Source of the DNA: Spirochaetota bacterium
GTDB taxonomy: Bacteria; Spirochaetota; Spirochaetia; SZUA-6
Direction of reading: 5' to 3'
DNA length: 41,012 nucleotides
NCBI GenBank assembly: GCA_013151965.1
Contig: JAADHF010000066.1
Location: 1-41,012 of the forward strand
Shown here: piece by piece, positions 17,244 to 24,943 of the stretch
Layout of the letters: each line of letters opens with the position of its first letter
Numbering within the stretch: position 1 is the first letter of the stretch
Notes under the pieces: generated by a model
Seen by the model: only the letters and a program-made list of their open reading frames with translations
Told to the model about the DNA's origin: nothing
Database searches by the model: none
Program-made: the position numbers and the translations under genes

Positions 17244-18052
17244 TTAACCCCCTCCCCATGGCTGCAGCACGTATCATTGACCGCAACAATTCCGTTACCT
17301 GACTCGATAACCGCAAGCTGGCCTCCGAAGGTGCTTAAAAGATTTTTTGTGTTTATTATCTCTTTTCCCGGCCCGATAACAATCACCTTTTTATTTAGAA
17401 GCATTATTTTCGGAAAGTTTTTTCCGGCAGCGTTTAAGTTGTGTGTCGATACAAGTATCGTTACATCTTTTTCTTCGGAAAGATATTCAATAATCCTGTA
17501 TATATCCTGCTGCGAAGCAGCATCCAGTCCGGCAAGCGGTTCGTCCATAAGTAAAAGCCCGGCATCCTGTGCTATTGCACGCGCAAGGAAAACCCTCTGC
17601 CTCTGCCCCCCGGAGAGCATACCTATCTGTCTGTCTGCAAACTCTGTCATCTTTACAACACCGAGTGCATAAAATACAACTTCTCTGTCCTGCCTGGAAG
17701 GTCTTTTAAAAAGCCCTATCCTGCCTGTTCTGCCCATCATTACAACATCATAAACCGTTACGGGAAAATCCCAGTCTATCATACTGGACTGCGGGACATA
17801 GGCTATACAGATATGCGCCAGAGGTTTATCACCGTATATATAAATGTTTCCGGAACCGGGACGTATCGTACCTGCGATTGTTTTAAACAGGGTGCTTTTG
17901 CCGGCTCCATTGGGCCCTACTACGGCAATCCTCTCTCCATGTTTAACGGAAAAAGAGATATTATCCAGTATTGTCTCTGTCCCGAATTTTACCGTAACAC
18001 CTTTTAATTCAAGCACTGGCTTTGATGTATCGTGCTCCAGGTAATGCTTCAT
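17240..18052 (-). CDS. znuC: Zinc/manganese-type ABC transporter ATP-binding protein (ZnuC/TroB family)
   Basis: This 270-residue ATPase shows Walker A GPNGAGKST (about residues 45-53), the Q-loop YVPQSS, the ABC signature LSGGQRQRV (about 146-154), Walker B LLLMDEPLAGLD and the switch His of STHN. IDWDFPVTVYDVVMMGRTGR is typical for metal-type ATPases of the ABC-3 family. Its start, ATGAAGCATTAC, lies inside direct repeat A. Just upstream a relic of a znuA 3' end (SKIAENVK then stop) overlaps the ATG, the arrangement still seen intact at the real znuA end. It is now driven by its own promoter at 18122-18150. Confidence 0.93.
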   Translation of the reverse strand: MKHYLEHDTSKPVLELKGVTVKFGTETILDNISFSVKHGERIAVVGPNGAGKSTLFKTIAGTIRPGSGNIYIYGDKPLAHICIAYVPQSSMIDWDFPVTVYDVVMMGRTGRIGLFKRPSRQDREVVFYALGVVKMTEFADRQIGMLSGGQRQRVFLARAIAQDAGLLLMDEPLAGLDAASQQDIYRIIEYLSEEKDVTILVSTHNLNAAGKNFPKIMLLNKKVIVIGPGKEIINTKNLLSTFGGQLAVIESGNGIVAVNDTCCSHGEGVK

Positions 18053-18077
18053 TTAACGTTCTCCGCAATTTTAGACA
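18018..18077. repeat. Direct repeat A: duplicated znuA-znuC junction, left end of the MutS cassette
   Basis: Sixty bases that match 21661-21720 at 54 of 60 positions in the same orientation. It holds the first codons of the real znuC and, before them on the minus strand, a ghost of the znuA end coding SKIAENVK-stop. The real end codes SRITENLK-stop. The three amino-acid differences are conservative. Confidence 0.85.
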
Positions 18078-18086
18078 AAGGGTGAC

Positions 18087-18150
18087 ACGTAAATTCTCAG
18101 TTTACATTTCAGTAATACTCTTTATTAATCATTTTTATTCATATAGTCAA
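18087..18150 (-). promoter_or_regulatory. Promoter for znuCB with a possible operator
   Basis: On the minus strand TTGACT (18145-18150), a 17-base spacer and TAATAA (18122-18127) form a promoter between the second MutS-like gene and znuC. Downstream, ATGTAAA and TTTACGT flank a seven-base centre (18087-18107), an imperfect inverted repeat in the transcribed leader that a metal-responsive repressor could use. The repressor is a guess. Confidence 0.5.
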
Positions 18151-18163
18151 TCTTTAAAGGCTT

Positions 18164-19657
18164 TTATGTTTCGAATATGTTTTTATACAGGTCATTGCCA
18201 TAACTGGTCTGCAGAGGTTCTGCTTCGATTAATTTAAAGGTGCGCACACCATTGCGCTGCCTTTCCGCCCGCAGGGAAATGGAGTCTTCCTTTTTTGTTT
18301 TAAAAAAAGCATGCGCGAATTCGTATAAATGTGTAACAAAGAAAACTTTGATATGCTTATACAACAATGAATTAATTATCTGTCCCGCAATTTCCGAACC
18401 TTCCCTTTCATTTGTCGCGGCGAAGGATTCATTAAACAACACCATGGAATTAAAAGTTATATTATCCGCTATATCACTCATTCGCTTTAACTCTTCATCG
18501 AGTTTGCCGCTTTCCATTGCAGCATCTTCCTCCCGTTTGTAGTGTGTAAAAAGATTTTCGCAGATATTGGCGGAGAAGGACTCAGCCGGCACAAACATTC
18601 CGCTCTGCATCATCAGTTGGGCAAGCCCGATACTTCGCAAAAAAGTTGATTTCCCGCCCTGGTTGGCCCCCGTGATTAGAACAAGACTTTTGCCGTCTGC
18701 ATTTACATCATTGCCTGTGACCTTTTTTTTCATGACTAAAGCCAGGCAGATATCGTACAACCCATGAAAGGAATGTCTGCGTCCGCCGGCAGTAACGGGA
18801 ACAGGAAAAGAAACCGGTGCCTCCATCGGAACAAGCTGCCCGTATAAATTTAAACATCCTATGTAAAAGGATAATTCGATTTTAAGCATTTCGAAGAAAC
18901 TGTCTATATGATCAGCAGACTGGGCCAGAGCATTAGCCACAAGATTAATTCCCCTGTCCCTTAATTGCGAGAGAGCTATTGCACCATGTTCATCGCGTGG
19001 ATTAATATAAAAGGCGTATGACGACGGTTTTCGGGAAAGGACCCTTTTTATCCAGCTATGCGTTGTTTTATACGATTTACGGAGTATATAACCGGCACCT
19101 TCGGTTCCTTTTCCCAGCCGGGCGCTTATTAAGACCCCGTCGGAGAATCTTAGATTTTTTAAATGCCTCTGTACAGTGGTAAAATATTCATCATCGAGTT
19201 CTCTCTTTATCATGGCAAAAAATACTGTAAATCCCTCTGATTCGAATTTACCGGCATGTTCATCGGCGATGGATTTTAATTTTTTAAGCAGTTCTACAAA
19301 CATCTGCAGCATCCTTACCGAACTACTTAGAATGGCACCCGGATATCTGCTGAAAATACCCAGCCAATTCTTTCTTTTATTTTTAATCGATTCCATCGGG
19401 ATACTATAGATTTCCCTTACAATAGAAGCATTTTTAAGGCAATCCTTAACAATATCCTGGCGATACTTTATTGCTTCCGGATCTTTTAAACCGGATAAAA
19501 CAGACTTTTTAGTTACTTCAAATAAAAAGTCGTCGCCGAGCGACATTGCATTGAACAGCATGTCCAATTCCAGATCCTGCATAAGTTCTTTTTCATTTAC
19601 CGGCAAGTCCTGCTGCATGTCAAAATCTTTATCTTTATACATAAGGTGAACTTTCAT
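18164..19657 (-). CDS. MutS-like ATPase, second of a tandem pair
   Basis: This 497-residue protein carries only the lever/ATPase part of MutS (domains III and V) and lacks the mismatch-binding domain I. The N-terminus shows DLELDMLFNAMSLGDDFLFEV and AIKYRQDIVKDCL. The Walker A is GANQGGKST (about residues 328-336). The Walker B position reads VLFNESFAAT, with Asn in place of the usual Asp and the catalytic Glu kept. VFFVTHLYEFA provides the switch His. Short MutS-like ATPases of this type are annotated as mismatch-repair proteins, but their role is not established. Its ATG overlaps the stop of its partner by four bases. Both are under the fluoride riboswitch at 21467-21523. Confidence 0.85.
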   Translation of the reverse strand: MKVHLMYKDKDFDMQQDLPVNEKELMQDLELDMLFNAMSLGDDFLFEVTKKSVLSGLKDPEAIKYRQDIVKDCLKNASIVREIYSIPMESIKNKRKNWLGIFSRYPGAILSSSVRMLQMFVELLKKLKSIADEHAGKFESEGFTVFFAMIKRELDDEYFTTVQRHLKNLRFSDGVLISARLGKGTEGAGYILRKSYKTTHSWIKRVLSRKPSSYAFYINPRDEHGAIALSQLRDRGINLVANALAQSADHIDSFFEMLKIELSFYIGCLNLYGQLVPMEAPVSFPVPVTAGGRRHSFHGLYDICLALVMKKKVTGNDVNADGKSLVLITGANQGGKSTFLRSIGLAQLMMQSGMFVPAESFSANICENLFTHYKREEDAAMESGKLDEELKRMSDIADNITFNSMVLFNESFAATNEREGSEIAGQIINSLLYKHIKVFFVTHLYEFAHAFFKTKKEDSISLRAERQRNGVRTFKLIEAEPLQTSYGNDLYKNIFET

Positions 19658-21279
19658 GATTTTATACGCTCCGTTAAAGAATCGTACGTAAGCCGGTATT
19701 TTTCGGCAATCGATAGTGCATATGCAAGCCCATCGGCAGGTTTTCTTACAATTTTATACGTTCGCAGTGCAGGGTTTTCCGGGACTACCGTACTGACCAT
19801 ACTTACCGTTTTTTCACTTAAAACAGACAACTCATCCATGAAAGTTACCAGGACACACAATAAATCCAACTGCATTATTTTTTTTATTATTTTCCTGCTT
19901 AAAAAAATACCATCTTTTAATGTTGTGGAAGTGAATATTTCATTCATTATGATAATACTGTGTGATGTAGCTTTACTTAGAATATCGTAAATTCTAACAA
20001 GGTCATCCTGCAGTTTGCCGCGAAGATTTTTAATGTTTTCTTCCTTTTCAAAATGAGTAAATATCCTGTCAAAAAGACAGAGCCTCGCTTCCCGTCCCGG
20101 AACAGGACATCCTATGCCGGCCAAATAATGCAGCTGCCCGAAAGTACGGGCAAAAGTCGTTTTGCCGCCCTGGTTCGGCCCGGATACTACAATTATACGT
20201 TCATTGTTTTTAAGATAAAAATCATTGCATACAACAGGTGAGCTTTTCATAACAAGTTTATATCCAAGGGCGCAATCGAATGTTTCATCGGCATAAATCA
20301 TTTTATCTGCTGCAGAAATCTCAGGATAACAATATCTTAATCCGGCCTGTTTTAATATCGAGATATACTCGAGATAGGAGATATAAAATTGCACTTCCCG
20401 GTCGAAAACAGCTATCTTTTCATCCGGATAATCACTCATTTTTAAATAATAATCGTCGAGATTAGAAAATATATCCGGATACAAACGTGCGACCAATTCC
20501 AGTATTTTCGCTTCCACATGGTTCATTCCCGTACTGCCGGGAAGTTTAACAGTGTAATCTTTTACTGCTCCCTGTTTAAATTTCTCAAATGTTTTTTCCA
20601 CCTCCGCGCTGTAATCGATTTCAGATTCATATTTACGAACTCTGCCGCCGTTAGATTTAATAAGGACACAGTATTTTACAGTTGCCAGATAACTTTTAAG
20701 TGTTTTTGTTTCTGCCATCAGTGATGTAAAAGCCCCGGAGCCGGCATATTTAATTATATATTCGCGGAAAGACAGAAAGCCTTTCGACTCCAAATTTGCA
20801 GCGGATAAATCGTGTACAAGATCATTAACTGCATCACAGTAAATATTAAGCGCCTCTAAAAACCATCCTTCTTTATGGTATTTATATTCAAGTTTATCTG
20901 CCAGAGCAATATACCGGCGCATTGTACTCATTTTTTCTGCGAAGGATTTAATATTCTCCAGAAGTGTTTTGTTATTAAAGTCCCGGAATATTTCCTGGCG
21001 GTATTTAATTGTACCGATATCACTTAAAGGAGTGTAAAAGAAGGATTTCAGGTTGTACTCCTCCTTATCTGCTGTAATTGTGCTTATGACCTGATCGAGA
21101 TTTAGATCGGTAAAAAAAGGAGGCTCCTTAAGAGTTTCCATGTTTATGCTGTATCCGGGTTTTCTAAAGAGTATGCTGTGGAAAGACATATGCACCTTGT
21201 CCGGGGCAGTTTTAACCTGTAATAAAGGAGCTGCCGGAATGACTGAGTCTGAGACAGAAGATGCGGAACGCCGGGACAT
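19654..21279 (-). CDS. MutS-like ATPase, first of a tandem pair, behind a fluoride riboswitch
   Basis: The product is about 541 residues. It has a core domain (FFTDLNLDQVISTI, GTIKYRQEIFRDF) and a MutS-type ATPase with Walker A GPNQGGKTT (about residue 366) and an altered Walker B IIIMNEIFTSTT (Asn for Asp). The switch-loop position reads VTFMDEL, without the usual His, so it may depend on its partner for hydrolysis. The start is ATG 21279, because a perfect AAGGAGG lies nine bases upstream; ATG 21189 (MSFHS) is an alternative. The open frame runs on to 21408, but that would overlap the leader terminator at 21395-21420. A 5' leader of about 300 bases carries the riboswitch. Confidence 0.82.
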   Translation of the reverse strand: MSRRSASSVSDSVIPAAPLLQVKTAPDKVHMSFHSILFRKPGYSINMETLKEPPFFTDLNLDQVISTITADKEEYNLKSFFYTPLSDIGTIKYRQEIFRDFNNKTLLENIKSFAEKMSTMRRYIALADKLEYKYHKEGWFLEALNIYCDAVNDLVHDLSAANLESKGFLSFREYIIKYAGSGAFTSLMAETKTLKSYLATVKYCVLIKSNGGRVRKYESEIDYSAEVEKTFEKFKQGAVKDYTVKLPGSTGMNHVEAKILELVARLYPDIFSNLDDYYLKMSDYPDEKIAVFDREVQFYISYLEYISILKQAGLRYCYPEISAADKMIYADETFDCALGYKLVMKSSPVVCNDFYLKNNERIIVVSGPNQGGKTTFARTFGQLHYLAGIGCPVPGREARLCLFDRIFTHFEKEENIKNLRGKLQDDLVRIYDILSKATSHSIIIMNEIFTSTTLKDGIFLSRKIIKKIMQLDLLCVLVTFMDELSVLSEKTVSMVSTVVPENPALRTYKIVRKPADGLAYALSIAEKYRLTYDSLTERIKS

Positions 21280-21394
21280 ACAGCAAGTCCTCCTTGACAG
21301 CACCGGTGCATAAATAGACTTCCGGCAGCAACAGGCAGCCGTCCCCGTTACCTGAACAGTGTTCTTAAAACAGGCAGCAGTGTTATTAAGATAT

Positions 21395-21420
21395 AAAAAA
21401 AACCGCATCTACAGCGGTTT
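21395..21420 (-). terminator. Intrinsic terminator of the fluoride-riboswitch leader
   Basis: On the minus strand AAACCGC and GCGGTTT pair around a short loop and are followed directly by a run of eight T. The hairpin lies between the aptamer and the first MutS-like gene. Its 5' arm CCGCTGTAG can instead pair with the upstream CTGCAGCGG (445-453 of the same kilobase, i.e. 21445-21453), giving an antiterminator. Confidence 0.8.
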
Positions 21421-21466
21421 GCTCACCCTATACTTAGAACTCCCCCGCTGCAGAGATGCCTGCACA

Positions 21467-21523
21467 GCAGGAGTCATCAACCCGGGTCGGGTAATTATCG
21501 GTGGGGGACTCCATCCCCACATC
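21467..21523 (-). promoter_or_regulatory. Fluoride riboswitch (crcB motif) aptamer
   Basis: On the minus strand, P1 is GTGGGG/CCCCAC (pairing 21515-21520 with 21501-21506) enclosing the loop ATGGAGTC. A second stem ACCCG/CGGGT (21488-21492 with 21480-21484) follows, then TGAT and GACTCC (21470-21475). GACTCC pairs with the loop GGAGTC (21507-21512) to form the pseudoknot. This is the exact plan of known fluoride aptamers, including the ATG-purine-rich loop and the TGATG-pyrimidine 3' segment. Fluoride riboswitches usually control fluoride exporters; MutS-type genes are among the reported alternative targets as I recall. Downstream sequences can form mutually exclusive hairpins leading to the terminator at 21395-21420. 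Confidence 0.9.
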
Positions 21524-21585
21524 TATTCAAATAACAAGGCTCAGGCAAATATCAGATATTGCCTGGCAACATAACAACCATAAAA

Positions 21586-21614
21586 AATTTACTAAAGTGA
21601 CCGGAAAAAGTCAA
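21586..21614 (-). promoter_or_regulatory. Promoter of the riboswitch/MutS cassette
   Basis: On the minus strand TTGACT (21609-21614) and TAAATT (21586-21591) are spaced by 17 bases. Transcription would begin near 21579. The first leader element is a hairpin made of CAGGCAA and TTGCCTG (21541-21566), followed by the aptamer. The cassette thus has its own promoter inside the repeat-bounded segment. Confidence 0.7.
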
Positions 21615-21660
21615 GCTAATAACCGGCTCTGTCAGGCCTCACTGCGGCAATCCTGTCACA

Positions 21661-21720
21661 GGCTTTTATGTATCGTGTTCCGGGTAATGCTTCATTTAAG
21701 GTTCTCCGTAATTCTAGACA
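21661..21720. repeat. Direct repeat B: duplicated znuA-znuC junction, right end of the MutS cassette
   Basis: Matches 18018-18077 at 54 of 60 positions. It holds the real znuA end and, overlapping its stop, a ghost znuC start on the minus strand that reads MKHYPEHDT and then a stop codon. The real znuC begins MKHYLEHDTSK. Between the repeats lie 3,583 bases with the promoter, riboswitch and both MutS-like genes. Confidence 0.85.
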
Positions 21721-22690
21721 CATCGTATCTTATAAGCTTATCATACGTATCCACCTCTCCGCCGGGAGGATCGAGCGTTCCGGTATAAACCGGAACAATA
21801 GCGGCTTTCGTATCCCTTGCTATTTCCCGTGCAATATTCATGCTGGAAAATTTACCGATAAAAATAGCAGGAATTCTGTTTTTTCTCATCGAATCGATCA
21901 ATTTCGAGATATCTCTTGCGGATGGTTCGGCGGCGGTAGAATGGCTCTTATAAATTACACCAACAATCTTAAACTTGTACCTGTCTGCAAAGTATCCCAG
22001 AAAAAAATGGTCCGTAACCAGCCTGCGTTTCCAAGCAGGGATACCGCTTACCTTTGCGGAGACCCATTTATCCAGGTTTATAAGCTTTTTAATATAAGAT
22101 ACGGCATGTCCGGAATAGTAGTTCTTATTTGCAGCATCGAGTCCGCTTAAAGTTTCCTCTATTCTTTTTGTCCAGTATATGATATTTACAGGTGAAAACC
22201 ACACATGCGGGTCCGGTTCCCCTTTCTCTATAACGCTCTTTCTAAGTTTAATTCCTTCGGAGAGGGAAACCACCTTAACACCGGATACAATATTTTTCAT
22301 AACTCCGCCCATAAACTCTTCCAGTCCGGCGCCATTAATAAATACAACATCGGCAGATGATATCTTAGCCAGATCTGCAGGCCGCGGCTGGAATGTATGG
22401 GGGCTTGTTCCGGCCGGTATCAGCACCGAAAGATTAATCTTATCCCCGCCTATATTCGACACCACATCCGCCACGATATTTGTCGTGGCGATAACTTTAA
22501 TCCTGCTCCGCCCTGATTTATTACCTGAACTTTTAACGGAAGTTACACCTGTTTTTCCGGAGCTCTCCGCTTTTTTCCCCGAACAGCCTGATAACGAAAC
22601 GGAAAGCAGCAAGCCTGCCGCAAATAAAACCAGAGGTATCAGGAAAAATATAGAATGCTTCCGTACTTTTGTATATTCTTTTCTTTTCAT
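21692..22690 (-). CDS. znuA: Zinc/manganese-binding lipoprotein of an ABC transporter (ZnuA/TroA family)
   Basis: The 332-residue protein starts with a basic signal peptide ending SVSLSGC, so it is lipid-anchored at about Cys 36. A Ser/Lys/Gly-rich linker leads to the TroA fold: VIATTNIVADVVSNIGGD, PAGTSPHTFQP (metal His), DPHVWFSP (metal His), VTDHFFLGYFADRYKFKIVGV (metal His), and a late VYTGTLDPPGG where the metal Asp is expected. No long His-rich loop is present, so Zn and Mn cannot be separated. Its stop overlaps a dead copy of the znuC start inside repeat B. AMP nucleosidase precedes it by 40 bases. Confidence 0.9.
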   Translation of the reverse strand: MKRKEYTKVRKHSIFFLIPLVLFAAGLLLSVSLSGCSGKKAESSGKTGVTSVKSSGNKSGRSRIKVIATTNIVADVVSNIGGDKINLSVLIPAGTSPHTFQPRPADLAKISSADVVFINGAGLEEFMGGVMKNIVSGVKVVSLSEGIKLRKSVIEKGEPDPHVWFSPVNIIYWTKRIEETLSGLDAANKNYYSGHAVSYIKKLINLDKWVSAKVSGIPAWKRRLVTDHFFLGYFADRYKFKIVGVIYKSHSTAAEPSARDISKLIDSMRKNRIPAIFIGKFSSMNIAREIARDTKAAIVPVYTGTLDPPGGEVDTYDKLIRYDVSRITENLK

Positions 22691-22730
22691 ATTTTTTCCT
22701 CCCGGTTTTCTCTTTCCGTGCCGCCTGTTT

Positions 22731-23510
22731 TCAGTATCTTAGATGTTTCACCTTTTCATGCCGCCTGTTTAATGATTCCATTGCTGCAATGCCGATTTCC
22801 AGATGAAGGTCTGTATACTTCTTTGTTACTTCCTTATCCTTCTGCTCTGTTTTTACTCCTTCGGGCACCATGGGCGTATCGGAAACAAGGAGAAGCGCTC
22901 CTCTCGGAATCTCGTTAAAATGACCTACAACAAAGAGTGTCGCTGTTTCCATATCTATTCCTATTACCCTTATTTTACGCAGGTACTCTTTAAAACTCTC
23001 ATCCCATTCCCATACCCTTCTGTTTGTAGTATATATAACACCGGTTCTGTAATCCTGATCCTTTTTAACAATTTCTTCCGCAACAAGGCTGTGGAGCCGA
23101 AACGAGGGCAGAGCCGGTACCTCGAAGGGATAATAATCGAGTCCCGTTCCTTCGCCGCGTATTGCCGCTATCGGCAGAACAAAATAACCGATATCAACAC
23201 TTTTTTTTAATCCTCCGCACTTGCCTAAAAAGAGAACAGCATCCGGTTTTATTCCGCTTAAAAGATCCATAACTGTAGCCGCATTGGGAGAACCGATGCC
23301 GAAATTGATCATCGTTATTCCCTCCTGATTCGTACAGGCCTGCATCGGGCCTCCGGCCCCGTACACGTGCGCCTTAAAACGCTCTGCAAATCTCTCCAGG
23401 TAATTGTAAAAATTGGTCAACAGTATAAGTTTGCCGAATTTGTCAAGCGGCATCCCTGTATATCTCGGCAGCCAGTTTTTAACTATATTTTCTCTCGATA
23501 ATTTTTCCAT
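22731..23510 (-). CDS. amn: AMP nucleosidase
   Basis: The 259-residue enzyme belongs to the nucleoside phosphorylase/hydrolase fold and matches the short AMP nucleosidases: ENIVKNWLPRYTGMPLDKFGKLILLTNFYNY at the N-terminus, INFGIGSPNAATVMDLL, VLFLGKCGGLKKSVDIG, the GEGT turn, YTTNRRVWEWDESFKEYL, GIDMETATLFVVG (catalytic METAT motif) and LLVSDTPMVPEGVKTE. It would cleave AMP to adenine and ribose 5-phosphate in the cytoplasm. The ATG has no Shine-Dalgarno sequence. A promoter ends seven bases before it (23518-23545), so its message is probably leaderless. znuA follows closely and may share the transcript. Confidence 0.9.
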   Translation of the reverse strand: MEKLSRENIVKNWLPRYTGMPLDKFGKLILLTNFYNYLERFAERFKAHVYGAGGPMQACTNQEGITMINFGIGSPNAATVMDLLSGIKPDAVLFLGKCGGLKKSVDIGYFVLPIAAIRGEGTGLDYYPFEVPALPSFRLHSLVAEEIVKKDQDYRTGVIYTTNRRVWEWDESFKEYLRKIRVIGIDMETATLFVVGHFNEIPRGALLLVSDTPMVPEGVKTEQKDKEVTKKYTDLHLEIGIAAMESLNRRHEKVKHLRY

Positions 23511-23517
23511 ACGTTTA

Positions 23518-23545
23518 AATATAACAAGAAAGAGAGAATTTGCAA
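23518..23545 (-). promoter_or_regulatory. Promoter of amn, probable leaderless start
   Basis: On the minus strand TTGCAA (23540-23545), 16 bases and TATATT (23518-23523). Seven bases follow before the ATG at 23510. No purine-rich ribosome site lies in between. Confidence 0.6.
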
Positions 23546-23598
23546 AACAGCAGATATATTCCGGAACAAACTCACTGCTATTTTTAGATAATTCTCAC

Positions 23599-23627
23599 TT
23601 TACAAATAATAAATATCCAATTATATT
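23599..23627 (+). promoter_or_regulatory. Promoter of the AAA/DUF4143 gene, very short leader
   Basis: TTTACA (23599-23604), 17 bases and TATATT (23622-23627). Nine bases separate it from the ATG at 23637, and there is no Shine-Dalgarno sequence, so the leader is at most a few bases. Confidence 0.5.
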
Positions 23628-23636
23628 TACTTTATT

Positions 23637-24875
23637 ATGTATTATAATAGAAATGTTGCTTTAAAATCTATTGAATACCTTAAAACAGATGAAATACTTA
23701 TCTTTACAGGAGCCCGCCAAACCGGAAAAACAACAATTCTTAAACATATACTCGATCTGCTTAATAGAAAAAACCACAAAACCCTGTTCATCAATTTAGA
23801 GGATATGGATTATCTGGGACTTTTAAATGAATCGCCAAAAAATCTGTTAAGATTAACAGGCCCGCTTCCTGAGAATCAATTCTACTACATCCTTATCGAT
23901 GAAATACAGTACCTTGAGAACCCGACAAATTTCCTGAAATTTTTATACGACGAATACCACGGCAGACTTAAAATAATTGTTTCAGGCTCCTCTGCATTTT
24001 ACATTGATAAAAAGTTCAGAGATTCTCTTGCAGGGAGAAAAAAGATATTCAACGTTTACCCTTTAAGCTTTTCCGAATTCCTGCTATTTAAACAGAAAGA
24101 ACAACTCCGGAGAAAATACAGGAAGAATGTAACAATTAATAATTTTTCCACTTCCGCTTTTCTACTCCCGGAAATAAAAGAGATAAGCAGCCTTATGGAT
24201 GAATATATCAGATTCGGCGGATATCCCGGAGCTGTACTCGCAGATTCCTATGAAAATAAAAAAGAATTTATACAGGAGATTGCTAATTCCTATATAAAGA
24301 AAGATATTCTCGAATCAAGAATATCCTATACGGATAAGTATTACCGGTTATTTAAACTGTTCTCAGCACAAATTGGCAAACTTGTAAACAAACATGAATT
24401 GGCCAATACTCTCAACCTGTCCGTAACTGCCGTAGACAACTATCTCTATCTCATGCAAAAATCTTTTCATGTGAGTTTTATAAAGCCTTTTTATAAAAAT
24501 ATGAGAAAAGAAATAACAAAAATGCAAAAAGTTTACTTCTTCGATCTGGGACTTAGAAATTATTTCTACAGGAATTTCGATACTTTCGAAATCAGGCAGG
24601 ACCGCGGTGAACTTTACGAAAATTTTGTTTACAAAGAACTACTCGAAAAATCGGACAACAGTGATATACGTTTCTGGCGCAATCAGAACAAAAACGAAGT
24701 CGATTTTATTATCGACGAACAGCTTGCATACGAGATTAAATACAACATAAGTACCTTTTCCGAAAAGAAATACAAACTATTTTTATCCCAATACCCCCGG
24801 ATTAAGTTAAATGTGATCTATCATTCCGGAACTCCGGGGAGAACAACGCAGGAAATTGATTATTTTAAATTTTGA
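23637..24875 (+). CDS. AAA+ ATPase with DUF4143 (PD-(D/E)XK-like) domain
   Basis: The 412-residue protein has Walker A GARQTGKTT (about residues 24-32), Walker B YYILIDEIQYL, a sensor SGSSAF and the RKKIFNVYPLSFSEFL strand typical of the AAA_14 group. A helix-turn-helix-like region follows (NKHELANTLNLSVTAVDNYLYLMQKSF). The C-terminal DUF4143 part keeps the nuclease-like signature NEVDFIIDEQLAYEIKYN, whose Asp, Glu and Lys match a PD-(D/E)XK site. The cellular role of this widespread family is not known; members are common in accessory DNA. It is a single gene, divergent from amn, with no clear ribosome site. Confidence 0.88.
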   Translation: MYYNRNVALKSIEYLKTDEILIFTGARQTGKTTILKHILDLLNRKNHKTLFINLEDMDYLGLLNESPKNLLRLTGPLPENQFYYILIDEIQYLENPTNFLKFLYDEYHGRLKIIVSGSSAFYIDKKFRDSLAGRKKIFNVYPLSFSEFLLFKQKEQLRRKYRKNVTINNFSTSAFLLPEIKEISSLMDEYIRFGGYPGAVLADSYENKKEFIQEIANSYIKKDILESRISYTDKYYRLFKLFSAQIGKLVNKHELANTLNLSVTAVDNYLYLMQKSFHVSFIKPFYKNMRKEITKMQKVYFFDLGLRNYFYRNFDTFEIRQDRGELYENFVYKELLEKSDNSDIRFWRNQNKNEVDFIIDEQLAYEIKYNISTFSEKKYKLFLSQYPRIKLNVIYHSGTPGRTTQEIDYFKF

Positions 24876-24943
24876 TCCTTTTATTAACACCTTCCCTGAG
24901 AATAAACAAACCGGGCTGCTATTTCAGGAACCAGGGTGCAGCA

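Noticed and set aside
21280-21408. Longer N-terminus of the first MutS-like protein
   Set aside because: The extension would be coded by the terminator hairpin and leader and is Cys/Thr-rich without family resemblance; a perfect AAGGAGG supports ATG 21279.
18018-21720. The repeat-bounded cassette as a transposon
   Set aside because: No transposase or integrase and no terminal inverted repeats were seen, and a 60-bp imperfect direct repeat is too long for a normal target duplication; recombination is more likely.
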